DNA of 64,000 nt from the NCBI GenBank assembly GCA_022601195.1, contig JAHZIX010000045.1:186001-250000 (forward strand), in the 5' to 3' direction. The notes beneath the pieces are model-generated. The model was given only the letters and a program-made list of their open reading frames with translations. It was not told where the DNA came from and searched no databases. Made by a program: the position numbers and the translations under genes. Below, piece after piece: positions 1 to 8,530 of this stretch. The stretch is from Deltaproteobacteria bacterium (GTDB taxonomy: Bacteria; Acidobacteriota; Thermoanaerobaculia; Multivoradales; JAHZIX01). The stretch's first letter is position 1; every line of letters begins with the position of its first letter.

Positions 1-5
1 TCCCC

Positions 6-2432
6 ATGCGCATCAGGCCCATAACTTCAGCATTAGCGCTATTCTTCGTAGTCACTTTTTCGATGACAGCGTTGGCTCAAGATTCAGGCCGAATCGATGG
101 CACTGTGACTAGAGACTCGGGATCGGGTATCGGTGGGGTCACCGTAGTCGTTTCCGAGATCGGCAGCGTAGCCATTTCGGACCAAGAGGGCCGGTTTTCT
201 TTCTCGTCGGTACCGGCCGGCAGCTACACCTTGACCTTCTCCCTCGGCGACAACCAAACCAGCGCCTCGGACGTTGAGGTTTCTGCCGGCGCCGCCACCC
301 AGGTCGACCAGAACGTCGATTGGAACGTAAGTTTCGCGGAGACCATCACCGTAGTCTCTGCTTCTCGGCGCGCCGAGCGCATCGTCGATGCACCCTCCGC
401 CGTGACGGTGGTCACCGAAGCCGAAATCGAGCGACAAGCCTCCCATGGCCAGCTTCCCAAGCTCCTCGAGTTCACCCCTGGTGCCGAGGTCACTCAGAGC
501 GGTGTCTATGACTACAACCTCAACACCCGAGGATTCAACAGTTCCCTGAACCGTCGCGTCGCCATGTTGATCGATGGCCGTGACGGCTCCGTGCCCTTTC
601 TCGGCTCCCAGGAGTGGGGTGCCCTGTCTTTTCCCCTTGACGATATTGCCAGTCTCGAGCTGATCCGTGGCCCCGGTGCAGCTCTCTACGGCGCCAATGC
701 TTCCAGCGGCATTGTCAATGTAGTCACCAAACAACCAAAGTTCAGCCAGGGAGGCCAGTTCCGCATTGCAGGCGGGGATCTGTCGACCTTGAATTCAGAC
801 TTCCGATGGGCCGGAGACCTCGGCGGGGATTGGTACCTCAAGGCGATGGCGGGCCTGCGCTCCAGCGGCGATTTCACCGTCTCCCGAAACGGCAGGGCTG
901 AATATTCGATTCCTTGCACTCGCACCGGACAGACCGACTGCTTGCCCCAGGAAGCGGTGCCCCTCGACCCCGAAGACGATGCCGAGATCATCCTTGGCAC
1001 CATCCGGTTGGACAAATATCTCGACAGCGGCAGCTTCTTTACCATCGAGGGTGGGCAGTCCAACGTCCAAGGACCGGTTTTCCAGACGGGCATTGGCCGG
1101 GTTCAGGTGGTGGATCTCGACCGGCCCTGGGCCCGGGTCAACTTCTCCTCCGTTCATTGGAACGCCCTGGCCTACTACAACAAGCGAGACGCGCAAGAAC
1201 AGACCGCCCTCTCCAGTGGCAACAACCTGGTGCTCGATACCAACAACACTCAGATCGAATTTCAAACCAATTGGGATTTTGCTGATGGCAAGGCTCGCAT
1301 TGTCGCGGGGGGCAGTTACGGGGAAGAAGAGATCGATACTTTCGACCCGCTCACCGGTCGCCAATCCCTCGTGTTTCAGCCCGTCGAAACAGACTCCAGC
1401 GCGCTTTTCGGACAGTTCGATTGGAGCCTCTCAGACAGCGTGAAGCTAGTGATCGCTGCTCGCTGGGACGACAGCACCCTTCACGACTCTCAGTTCTCCC
1501 CAAAGGCGGCCCTGGTCTACAGCATCAATCCCAATAACACGTTGAGGTTCACCTACAACGAGGCTTTCCAGGTCGCCAACTATTCGGAGTTCTTCCTACA
1601 GGCAGCGGTAGGAGCCTTCCCGGGAGCTCCCCTCAATGGCCTCTGCGCCATGTTTGGCGTCGACTGCGGCTTCGGCCCGGTCGTACCTGTGTTGGCCTTG
1701 GGTAACGAGAGTCTGGAAGTGGAAGAGGTCCGAACCTTTGAGATCGGCTATTCCGGCATCCTCGGAGGCAAAGCCTTCTTCACTGCGGACTACTACAACA
1801 GCAACAACGAGAACTTCATCACCGACCTGATCCCGATGTTGGGAACCCCCTTGGGGCGCGTCAACCCGAATTTCGGCGCCTTTTCAGGGGTCCCGGCGCA
1901 ATTGGCGGGCACTCTCGATGCGGTGATTGGAGGATTCGTTCCCGGAGCGGCAGTCACTCGCAACCTGGACGGGACCCCGATCATCGCCGCCGTTTCGTAT
2001 ACGAATTTCGGCGAGGTAGATACCCAAGGCGTGGACTTGGGCCTCAACTACTACCTGAGCAACGATTGGAACTTTAACTTCAGCTACTCGTGGTTCGACT
2101 TCGACATCAAAGGCGATACCCCCGGCTTCGACAACATCCTGCTGCCGAACTCACCTGAGAATAAGCTCTCCCTCGGCGGGACTTACACCCAGCCGAGTTG
2201 GGATTTGGGAGTCAGCTTGCGGTGGTCCGATGAGTTTCGCTGGTCCGTGGGTCCGTTTCAGGGAGACGTGGATTCCTACACCACGGTCGACCTCAACGGC
2301 AACTACAAGATCAACGAGCACTTTGCCATCGGTCTCAATGTCGCCAACCTATTCGATGATGAGCACTATGAGTCCTTCGGTGGTGACATCATCGGTCGGC
2401 GCGCCTTGGCCAATGTGACCCTTAGCTGGTAG
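6..2432 (+). CDS. TonB-dependent receptor with N-terminal carboxypeptidase-regulatory-like domain
   Basis: Outer-membrane TonB-dependent receptor of 808 residues; the substrate is unknown. A signal peptide (residues 1-25, ending ALA before QDSG) is followed by a CarboxypepD_reg-like beta-sandwich domain (about 26-110, with SGIGGVTV and VPAGSYTL), then a plug domain (about 115-240, with the typical ELIRGPGAALYGANASSG stretch) and a long barrel ending in an aromatic residue (LSW), as outer-membrane barrels do. The sandwich-plug-barrel order is typical of Bacteroidota and Acidobacteriota receptors. The first ATG in the window is used; its ribosome site lies outside. No partner lipoprotein or enzyme lies nearby that would name a ligand. 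A tRNA cluster follows. Confidence 0.9.
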   Translation: MRIRPITSALALFFVVTFSMTALAQDSGRIDGTVTRDSGSGIGGVTVVVSEIGSVAISDQEGRFSFSSVPAGSYTLTFSLGDNQTSASDVEVSAGAATQVDQNVDWNVSFAETITVVSASRRAERIVDAPSAVTVVTEAEIERQASHGQLPKLLEFTPGAEVTQSGVYDYNLNTRGFNSSLNRRVAMLIDGRDGSVPFLGSQEWGALSFPLDDIASLELIRGPGAALYGANASSGIVNVVTKQPKFSQGGQFRIAGGDLSTLNSDFRWAGDLGGDWYLKAMAGLRSSGDFTVSRNGRAEYSIPCTRTGQTDCLPQEAVPLDPEDDAEIILGTIRLDKYLDSGSFFTIEGGQSNVQGPVFQTGIGRVQVVDLDRPWARVNFSSVHWNALAYYNKRDAQEQTALSSGNNLVLDTNNTQIEFQTNWDFADGKARIVAGGSYGEEEIDTFDPLTGRQSLVFQPVETDSSALFGQFDWSLSDSVKLVIAARWDDSTLHDSQFSPKAALVYSINPNNTLRFTYNEAFQVANYSEFFLQAAVGAFPGAPLNGLCAMFGVDCGFGPVVPVLALGNESLEVEEVRTFEIGYSGILGGKAFFTADYYNSNNENFITDLIPMLGTPLGRVNPNFGAFSGVPAQLAGTLDAVIGGFVPGAAVTRNLDGTPIIAAVSYTNFGEVDTQGVDLGLNYYLSNDWNFNFSYSWFDFDIKGDTPGFDNILLPNSPENKLSLGGTYTQPSWDLGVSLRWSDEFRWSVGPFQGDVDSYTTVDLNGNYKINEHFAIGLNVANLFDDEHYESFGGDIIGRRALANVTLSW

Positions 2433-2450
2433 CTGAGGGTCCTCAGCTAC
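2429..2450 (+). terminator. Hairpin over the stop codon of the TonB receptor
   Basis: A perfect 10-bp inverted repeat, GTAGCTGAGG / CCTCAGCTAC with a 2-nt spacer, overlaps the TAG stop. There is no T tract after it, so it is not a classical intrinsic terminator. It may be a 3' end or mRNA-stabilising structure. Confidence 0.3.
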
Positions 2451-2487
2451 TGACGGAGCGAGGGGGCCGCAGGCGAAGAAGGACAAA

Positions 2488-2517
2488 TTGACAGCGCTCG
2501 GTGAGGTGACTTACACT
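2488..2517 (+). promoter_or_regulatory. Sigma70-type promoter of the tRNA cluster
   Basis: A perfect -35 box TTGACA (2488-2493) is followed by an 18-nt spacer and the -10 box TACACT (2512-2517). The expected start site lies just before tRNA-Pro, which begins at 2535. Spacing and position fit a strong stable-RNA promoter. Confidence 0.75.
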
Positions 2518-2534
2518 CCCCGAGCGTTTCCCGT

Positions 2535-2608
2535 CGGGGCGTGGCGCAGCCTGGTAGCGCATCTGCTTTGGGAGCAGGAGGTCCTCAGTTCAAATCTGGG
2601 CGCCCCGA
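2535..2608 (+). tRNA. tRNA-Pro(TGG)
   Basis: A cloverleaf folds by eye. The acceptor CGGGGCG pairs with CGCCCCG, the anticodon loop TTTGGGA carries anticodon TGG, and the T loop is TTCAAAT. CCA is not encoded. It is the first gene of a three-tRNA cluster. Confidence 0.93.
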
Positions 2609-2657
2609 TTCAGCGGTTTCACAACGCGAGCACCTTTCGGTGGGCACTCTACGACGG

Positions 2658-2731
2658 CTGCCTGTAGCTCAGTTGGATAGAGCGGCGGCCTTCTAAGCCG
2701 CGGGTCGGGGGTTCGAATCCCTCCAGGCAGG
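2658..2731 (+). tRNA. tRNA-Arg(TCT)
   Basis: The acceptor CTGCCTG pairs with CAGGCAG, the anticodon loop CTTCTAA carries anticodon TCT, and the T loop is TTCGAAT. CCA is encoded at 2732-2734. It probably shares the promoter upstream of tRNA-Pro. Confidence 0.93.
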
Positions 2732-2815
2732 CCATTTCCTGGCGCCTTGTGGGCAAACCCGAAATCGATCCCGCAGCAATCGCGAGACTTACCGCCAAAC
2801 GCACGTTCCGCATAT

Positions 2816-2889
2816 GCACCCGTAGCTCAGCTGGATAGAGCGACGGCCTCCGGAGCCGTAGGTCAGAGGTTCGAATCCTCTCGGGTGCA
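2816..2889 (+). tRNA. tRNA-Arg(CCG)
   Basis: The acceptor GCACCCG pairs with CGGGTGC, the anticodon loop CTCCGGA carries anticodon CCG, and the T loop is TTCGAAT. CCA is encoded at 2890-2892. It is the second arginine isoacceptor in this cluster, decoding CGG. Confidence 0.93.
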
Positions 2890-3014
2890 CCACTCCCCCT
2901 TCGTCCCCTAAAGCTCTCTCAACCCTCATCAGGAGATGGGCCGGCCCAGGGCCGCAAGATCAAAAAGCCTGATATTGTGGTAGGTTAGCTGGGAATTTGC
3001 AGGAGGTAACATCG

Positions 3015-3533
3015 ATGAAATTACGAGCTGTCCTCTCTCCCCTAGCCGCTGGAGCTGTCGCTTTTCTCTTGAGCGCTCCCGTTTTTGCGGCTCAGACTTT
3101 TACCGTTCACCTGGAAAACGGCAACGAATTCGAAACCCTGAGGCAGCCGAAACAGGCGCCCTGGGACGAGAATACTGTCCTGGTTCTGACAGATGCCGGT
3201 AACTGGATCGGTCTCGCCAAAGCGGATGTGGAACGAATTTCCTCTTCGGTAGAGGATTCCGGTTTTGGACGGATCATTGACAGCAAGACCATCGCCATCG
3301 GCCTTCTAGCCAACGATGCACCGGTAGAAGGCGAGCCGGGAGAAAGTACCGAGGGCGGCGCGGAAGGTGCTGCCATCAGCCAGATTCTCAACCGATACAA
3401 CGAGTTTATGGACGGCCTGGAAGAACGCACCTTCAGCTCGGGTAGTGCAGCAGAAGAGAGCTATAGCACGGAGCAATTCGTGGAACCGGGAAGCTCCACT
3501 GGCGTTCCCTTGGGCGTCTACGACGACTACTAG
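3015..3533 (+). CDS. Small exported protein of unknown function
   Basis: A 172-residue protein that I do not recognise. The ATG at 3015 is chosen because a near-perfect ribosome site (AGGAGGTAA, 3001-3009) lies 5 nt upstream; a TTG further upstream would swallow it. The N-terminus is a signal peptide (MKLRAVLSPLAAGAVAFLLS, cleavage probably after VFA). The mature part starts with a short beta-rich stretch (about 25-85) and ends in a Glu/Gly/Ser-rich low-complexity tail. It is a single gene between the tRNA cluster and the cobalamin riboswitch and shows no link to either. Confidence 0.75.
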   Translation: MKLRAVLSPLAAGAVAFLLSAPVFAAQTFTVHLENGNEFETLRQPKQAPWDENTVLVLTDAGNWIGLAKADVERISSSVEDSGFGRIIDSKTIAIGLLANDAPVEGEPGESTEGGAEGAAISQILNRYNEFMDGLEERTFSSGSAAEESYSTEQFVEPGSSTGVPLGVYDDY

Positions 3534-3594
3534 CGCGTAGGGGAAGCTGCCTTACTGGGTGGTTTCCTTCGGAGTTCTTTGAAGATTTGACGGC

Positions 3595-3776
3595 GGTTCG
3601 GTAGCCCGCTCTTGCGGGCTCGAAAAGGGAAGTCGGTGTAAATCCGACGCGGCCCCCGCCACTGTAACCGGGTACGAAACCGGAAGACACCACTGCGAGG
3701 GAGAGATCGAATCGGTCACTCTCGCGGGAAGGGTCCGGGATTAGGAAGATCCGGAAGTCAGGAGACCTGCCGAACC
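3595..3776 (+). promoter_or_regulatory. Cobalamin riboswitch
   Basis: An adenosylcobalamin-type aptamer in the leader of the B12 uptake operon. The closing P1 helix pairs GGTTCGG (3595-3601) with CCGAACC (3770-3776). Conserved core elements are present: AAAAGGGAA followed by a GGTG-type segment, GCCCCCGCCACTGT (the B12-box region near 3651-3664) and AAGTCAGGAGACCTGCC near the 3' end. A terminator hairpin and then btuB follow, so B12 probably switches the operon off by attenuation (inference from layout). Confidence 0.95.
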
Positions 3777-3849
3777 ACCTTGTGTCCAAATTCCCTACCT
3801 TCGGGGTCGAGAGGTGGTGATGAGCCCGGTTGCCTTGGTTTCGCGGGTG

Positions 3850-3890
3850 AATGCCCCTGAACTCCCTAGAGTCAGGGGCATTTTCATTTT
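3850..3890 (+). terminator. Intrinsic terminator between riboswitch and btuB
   Basis: An 11-bp perfect stem, AATGCCCCTGA (3850-3860) with TCAGGGGCATT (3872-3882), is followed by a T-rich tract (TTTCATTTTT). It stands after the aptamer and 19 nt before the btuB start, the expected place for the riboswitch expression platform. Confidence 0.85.
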
Positions 3891-3908
3891 TCGAATAGGA
3901 GAACACTC

Positions 3909-5711
3909 GTGCGCCAAGCACTATGGCTGGCAGGGATCCTCGGGGGCGCGATCCCAATGTTGGCTCAATCTCAATCTAATCCTACCCCCTACTCCGAATC
4001 GGTCACTGTGACCGCCTCTCTTCAGGAAGTCGAGGAAACCGACCTCGGAGTCACCCTTTCGGTTATCGAACGCTCGGAGATCGAAGCGCGCCAGAGTACA
4101 GAGGTAGCGGATCTGATAGCTACTATTCCCGGTGTAGCTGTCGCCAGATCCGGTTCACCGGGCTCGGTGACTTCTGTATTCACTCGAGGGGGCAACTCCA
4201 ACCAGACCTTGGTCCTTTGGAATGGTCTGGTGCTCAATGACCCCTTCTTCGGCGGTTTCGATTGGGCCCACCTGGGTACTGAGAGCGCCGACAAGATCGA
4301 AGTGGTACGCGGTCCTCTCAGCACCCTCTACGGCAGCAGCGCCCTCGGTGGGGCCATCCAGGTGCTCACAGCTCACAATGCAGGAGCCCGGGTGCGTCTC
4401 GAAGCCGGGGAGAATTCCTACGGACGCGGCGCTGTCGCGGCGGGTCACGACATCGGTTCCCTTCACTTCGATTTGGTGGCCACCTACCGGACCGGCGATG
4501 GGGAGATCGAGAACGACTTCTATGACCGCCAAGACTTGGTCGCAAGAGCTGAATGGCGATGGCAAAATGGAGCGACTCTTGGCCTACTGACCCGTCTGGA
4601 CGACTCGGAGTTGGGTATCCCCAGAAGCGGAGCGACTCTGACACCCCGACGCCGCCAGGAATCTGTCAGCCGGAACTTTGCTCTACCGTTCAACGGACCG
4701 GTAGCCGATTGGCAGCTACAAGCTATGGTCTCCTCGACCTCCATGGATCTTGAATTTACGGATCCGGACTCCTTTTTCGCCCGCAACGATACGACAGCTG
4801 AACGGCGACGGGGACGGGTCGTGGGAACGACCAGCCTGGGCTCTGCTGTGGACATTGGAATCGGAGGAGATTGGCAAGATGACGAGGTGAGCAACGAGAG
4901 TACCTTCGGCGTCAACCTGGACCGAGACAGCCAAAGCTCTTGGGCTTCTTTTGGTCAGCTTCGCTTCCGGTGGAAGACGGTTTCCCTGGAGGCAGCCGTC
5001 CGACGAGACGACCACCAGACTTTCGGAAGTGAGTGGAGTCCCGGAGTCGCCGTGGTGGTCGATGCAGGCCCGGCGACCAGAGTTCGAGCTAGCTACGGAG
5101 AGGCCTTCCGAGCCCCGGCTCTGGGGGAGCTTTTTTTCCCGTTCAGCGGCAACCCGGATCTGCAACCGGAAACCACCGAGAGCCTCGAGCTTTCCGTGGA
5201 GCACACTCTGGGGCCTTGGCGCCTAGTGGCAGCTGCTTTTGACAACCGCCAAAGGGATTTGATCGAGTTCGATCTTCAGACGTTCACCAACGTGAACCTG
5301 GGGCGGGTTCGGAGCCGAGGTGCAGAAGCCTCCGTGCGTTACCAGGGAGGGCCATGGCGAGCCATGGGAAGCTTCACCTATCTCGACGCGGCAAACCAGA
5401 CGGACGACGAAGAGCTACTTCGCAGGCCACGGGAGAGTGCCAGCCTTTGGCTGGCCTATCAACCTTCCGATTGGACTTTCAGCTTCACGGGTCGTTTCGT
5501 CGGGGAACGGCCTGATTTGGATCCCGTGACCTTCACCAGGACTCAGAACCCGAGTTATACCCGGTTGGATCTAGCCGTCCGGTGGCAGGCTTTTCCTTGG
5601 ATGTCTCCCGAAGTGCGCGTCGAAAACCTTGGAGACAAGGAATACCAGGAAGTTCTCGGGTTTCCTGCTCCCGGCAGAAGTTTTTTCGGCGGTGTGACCC
5701 TTCGCCTCTGA
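3909..5711 (+). CDS. btuB: TonB-dependent cobalamin receptor BtuB
   Basis: Outer-membrane receptor that takes up vitamin B12 or other corrinoids using TonB energy. The 600 residues comprise a signal peptide (about 1-19), a plug domain (about 25-150, with TRGGNSNQTLVLWNG and VEVVRGP-like IEVVRGPLSTLYGSSALGGA) and a beta-barrel ending GGVTLRL, the usual aromatic/hydrophobic barrel end. The size matches E. coli BtuB (about 614 with signal). The GTG start has TAGGAGA about 8 nt upstream. The cobalamin riboswitch directly upstream and btuF/D/C downstream make the substrate nearly certain. Confidence 0.93.
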   Translation: MRQALWLAGILGGAIPMLAQSQSNPTPYSESVTVTASLQEVEETDLGVTLSVIERSEIEARQSTEVADLIATIPGVAVARSGSPGSVTSVFTRGGNSNQTLVLWNGLVLNDPFFGGFDWAHLGTESADKIEVVRGPLSTLYGSSALGGAIQVLTAHNAGARVRLEAGENSYGRGAVAAGHDIGSLHFDLVATYRTGDGEIENDFYDRQDLVARAEWRWQNGATLGLLTRLDDSELGIPRSGATLTPRRRQESVSRNFALPFNGPVADWQLQAMVSSTSMDLEFTDPDSFFARNDTTAERRRGRVVGTTSLGSAVDIGIGGDWQDDEVSNESTFGVNLDRDSQSSWASFGQLRFRWKTVSLEAAVRRDDHQTFGSEWSPGVAVVVDAGPATRVRASYGEAFRAPALGELFFPFSGNPDLQPETTESLELSVEHTLGPWRLVAAAFDNRQRDLIEFDLQTFTNVNLGRVRSRGAEASVRYQGGPWRAMGSFTYLDAANQTDDEELLRRPRESASLWLAYQPSDWTFSFTGRFVGERPDLDPVTFTRTQNPSYTRLDLAVRWQAFPWMSPEVRVENLGDKEYQEVLGFPAPGRSFFGGVTLRL

Positions 5712-5746
5712 CTCCTCCAGCCTGGAGGCGCGAAACGGAGTAGATC

Positions 5747-6655
5747 GTGAAATTTTCCGTCCCCCACTTTCTGTACGTCGTGGTGGCCACCGCCATCATG
5801 GCGACAGCTTGCCAAAATCGCTCCCTGCCAACCGGGAGCGATTCTGCGGTAGATCGCTTGATAACGCTGGCCCCCAGCGTTACCGAAATAGCCTTCGCTG
5901 TGGGCCTGGGAGACAGAGTGGTGGGTGTGGGCGACTATTGCCAGTGGCCTCCCGAGGCGCGAACAAAACCTCGCCTCGGGGGGCTATTCAACCCCAACTT
6001 GGAAGGCATAGTGGACCTTCAACCTCAGTTGGCTGTTCTGCTTCCCAGTGAAAATGAGTTGGGGCGCCAGCTTGGACGGCTGGGCGTTGAGGTCTTGACC
6101 GTCCGTAGCGAGACTCTCTTGGATCTCGAGGAGACCATCATTGCCCTGTCTCGACGCTGCGGCGTCGAGGCCCGCGGCCAGCAGCTCGTAGAGAGGTTGC
6201 GGAAAAATCTTGCACCAAGACCTATCGCTGAGGGGCACACGGTGCTCATTTCTGTCGGTCGGGCTCCAGGCTCTCCGTCTGAGGTGCGGGTCGCCGGCCC
6301 CGGAACTTATCTCGACCAACTGGTGACTCGTCTCGGCGCTACCAATGTTTTCGCTGATCTCGAGACGACTTACCCGTTGGTTAACCTGGAGGTGATTCTC
6401 GCCAGGTCTCCGGATTTCATTTTCGAGTTGTCCGCCGTAGAGCTCACCACTGAGGCCAAACAGGCGTTTCGACAGGATTGGCTGGCCTTTCCTCAGATCA
6501 AAGCGGCGGAGCAAGGCCAGGTTCATATCTTCGACGGAGACTTCACGGTGGTGCCGGGACCCCGGCTTCCCGCGCTCTATGACGCTATGGCGTCAGCTCT
6601 TCAAACCTCCCCCACTCGATCCGCCCCCGATGCAACGAGGCAAACATCGCCGTGA
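5747..6655 (+). CDS. btuF: Cobalamin ABC transporter substrate-binding lipoprotein BtuF
   Basis: Periplasmic corrinoid-binding protein that delivers B12 to BtuCD. The 302 residues begin with a lipoprotein signal ending in lipobox ATAC (Cys22), so it is probably membrane-anchored, unlike soluble E. coli BtuF. The two-lobed class III binding-protein fold is indicated by RLITLAPSVTEIAFAVGLG and GVGDYCQWP near the N-terminus and GPRLPALYDAM near the end. The GTG start lies 35 nt after btuB. The stop overlaps the btuD start by 4 nt (GTGA), indicating translational coupling. Confidence 0.9.
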   Translation: MKFSVPHFLYVVVATAIMATACQNRSLPTGSDSAVDRLITLAPSVTEIAFAVGLGDRVVGVGDYCQWPPEARTKPRLGGLFNPNLEGIVDLQPQLAVLLPSENELGRQLGRLGVEVLTVRSETLLDLEETIIALSRRCGVEARGQQLVERLRKNLAPRPIAEGHTVLISVGRAPGSPSEVRVAGPGTYLDQLVTRLGATNVFADLETTYPLVNLEVILARSPDFIFELSAVELTTEAKQAFRQDWLAFPQIKAAEQGQVHIFDGDFTVVPGPRLPALYDAMASALQTSPTRSAPDATRQTSP

Positions 6656-7482
6656 GCCTACGACCATCCGCTAGAGAGCCGTTGGTGTACCCCACGCAGC
6701 ACGCCTCTTCGGCCCCCTTACTGAGCCTACAGGGCGTCACCTGGAGCACGGGAGGCCGGCAGATCTTGGGACCACTGAGTTTCTCGGTAGAGGAAGGGGA
6801 ATGGGTCGCTGTAATCGGGCCTAACGGCGCCGGCAAGACTTCGCTGTTGCGACTGCTCACAGGCATCCGCTCCCCAGCGGAAGGTGGGTTGTTCTTTGGG
6901 GAGGACTCCTACCAGAGTCTTCAGGCCCGGGAGCTGGCGCTTCGAATCGCCTATGTTCCGCAGGTTCGGCCTTCGCGGTTGCCGCTCCTGGTGGAAGACC
7001 TTGTGCTCCAGGGACGATTTCCTCATCTTTCCCGATGGCAGCTCGCACCCAGTGAAGAGGATTTCCAAGCGGTCTCGCAAGCCTTGGAGACGGTAGAGCT
7101 AGAAGCCTTTCGGCAGCGTCCGGTAAACGAGCTATCGGGTGGCGAGCGGCAAGCCGTCTTCATCGCGGCGGCCCTCGCCCAGAAGGCACCGGTGCTCATG
7201 CTCGACGAACCGACGACTCATCTTGACCCCCGGCATCAGCGGGACATCGTGAAGCTACTCCAGCGACTGCGCCGGAATCATCGTCCGACCGTGGTTCTGG
7301 CCACCCATGATCTTCGCCTCGCAGCTCGTTCCGACCGAGTTCTCGCCCTTTCAGGGGGCGGGATTCTGGCTTTCGACGAACCGAAGAGGGTGCTCCGACC
7401 AGAGGTTCTCGAAGGCCTCTTTTCCACTCCCTTCGATATCGTCCAACTGGAGGACGGTGTTGCTCCTTTGGTGAAGTTTTGA
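6652..7482 (+). CDS. btuD: Cobalamin ABC transporter ATPase BtuD
   Basis: Cytoplasmic ATPase that powers B12 import through BtuC. Of 276 residues, Walker A GPNGAGKT lies at 56-63, the ABC signature LSGGERQAVF near 161 and Walker B LMLDEPTTH near 181, followed by the D-loop and switch histidine (ATHD). It belongs to the FepC/BtuD/HemV importer class. The GTG start overlaps the btuF stop by 4 nt. About 25 residues precede the usual domain start, so an internal start is possible. A ligand could also be heme or siderophore by family, but the riboswitch and BtuB point to cobalamin. Confidence 0.9.
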   Translation: MSLRPSAREPLVYPTQHASSAPLLSLQGVTWSTGGRQILGPLSFSVEEGEWVAVIGPNGAGKTSLLRLLTGIRSPAEGGLFFGEDSYQSLQARELALRIAYVPQVRPSRLPLLVEDLVLQGRFPHLSRWQLAPSEEDFQAVSQALETVELEAFRQRPVNELSGGERQAVFIAAALAQKAPVLMLDEPTTHLDPRHQRDIVKLLQRLRRNHRPTVVLATHDLRLAARSDRVLALSGGGILAFDEPKRVLRPEVLEGLFSTPFDIVQLEDGVAPLVKF

Positions 7483-7484
7483 AT

Positions 7485-8471
7485 ATGGCTCGGCAGTCCA
7501 GAACCTCGAAATGGATGATGGTTCTCGCTGTAGGCTGGGTCTTGACCTTGCTGCTGACTCCCCTGGTCGGGAGTCACCCCATTTCGGTGGGCGAGGTCGC
7601 CAGTCAGGAGTCAACGGCCGCCACCATCTTCTGGCAGCTTCGGATGCCGCGAGTCCTTCTGGGGTTGCTGGCCGGGGGCGCCTTGGCAGCTGCCGGCCTG
7701 TCCTACCAGACCCTATTTCGGAACGAGTTGGCGGAGCCCTACACCCTCGGCGTAGCGGTAGGTGCAGCGCTGGGAGCAGTGCTCGCCATCCGTTTTCTGG
7801 AAACAGCATCGATAGGGGGACTCCCCTGGATCGGCGTAGGTAGCTTCCTTGGAGCCATCGCCGCTAGTGCCGTTGTCTTTGGCTTGGCGAACCGGAGAAG
7901 GGAAACCGGAGGGTCGACCTTACTTCTAGCCGGCATTGCGGTCTCCCTTTCCTGCGGTGCAATGATCCTGTTGGTGCAATACCTCTCCGACTTCACCCAG
8001 ACCTTTCGTATGGTGCGGTGGACCATGGGTGGGCTAGCGGTGGTTGGCTACCGGGAAGTTCTTTGGCTAGCGCCCTGGGTCTTGGGAGGAGCAGCTGTCT
8101 TGTTGTGGTTGCGATGGGACCTCAACCTGCTGATTTCCGGTGAGGAAATAGCAGCCAGCCGGGGAGTAAACTTGGTTCGCCTGCGGCTCCAGGTACTCGC
8201 CGTCAACTCTCTAATGGTCGGCGCCCTAGTGGCCGTTACCGGGCCCATTGGCTTCGTGGGCCTCATGATCCCGCACATTCTCCGGCGTTGGGTTGGGCAT
8301 GATCACCTCGTCCTGTTGCCGGCCTGTCTACTTGCCGGAGGCGCCTTTCTCACCCTCTGTGATGCCGCCGCCCGGGTGGTTCTAGCCCCCGCGGAGCTCC
8401 CCGTAGGCATTCTGACAGCCCTTCTGGGTGGCCCGTTTTTCCTCTGGTTGATTCTCTTTGACCGGCGCTAG
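7485..8471 (+). CDS. btuC: Cobalamin ABC transporter permease BtuC
   Basis: Inner-membrane FecCD/BtuC-family permease of about 328 residues with roughly ten hydrophobic segments. The family stretch RMPRVLLGLLAGGALAAAGL and the following LFRNELAEPYTLGV are clear, as is GPIGFVGLMIPHILR in the second half. The ATG at 7485 is used. A TTG at 7479 that overlaps the btuD stop (TTGA) is the alternative and would add two residues. It is the last gene of the btuBFDC operon. No cobalamin synthesis genes are nearby, which fits scavenging. Confidence 0.9.
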   Translation: MARQSRTSKWMMVLAVGWVLTLLLTPLVGSHPISVGEVASQESTAATIFWQLRMPRVLLGLLAGGALAAAGLSYQTLFRNELAEPYTLGVAVGAALGAVLAIRFLETASIGGLPWIGVGSFLGAIAASAVVFGLANRRRETGGSTLLLAGIAVSLSCGAMILLVQYLSDFTQTFRMVRWTMGGLAVVGYREVLWLAPWVLGGAAVLLWLRWDLNLLISGEEIAASRGVNLVRLRLQVLAVNSLMVGALVAVTGPIGFVGLMIPHILRRWVGHDHLVLLPACLLAGGAFLTLCDAAARVVLAPAELPVGILTALLGGPFFLWLILFDRR

Positions 8472-8510
8472 AACCTGGATGTAGTTCTTTCGTTCTTGAC
8501 GAGCACGATC

Positions 8511-8522
8511 GTTCGTGCGAAC
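8511..8522 (+). promoter_or_regulatory. Possible TetR operator
   Basis: The inverted repeat GTTCG-TG-CGAAC lies 8 nt before the ATG of the TetR-family gene. A related perfect palindrome CGAACGTTCG occurs at 9177-9186 inside the start of the next gene. Autoregulation is common in the family; the site itself is inferred only from symmetry and position. Confidence 0.35.
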
Positions 8523-8530
8523 ATCGTGAG

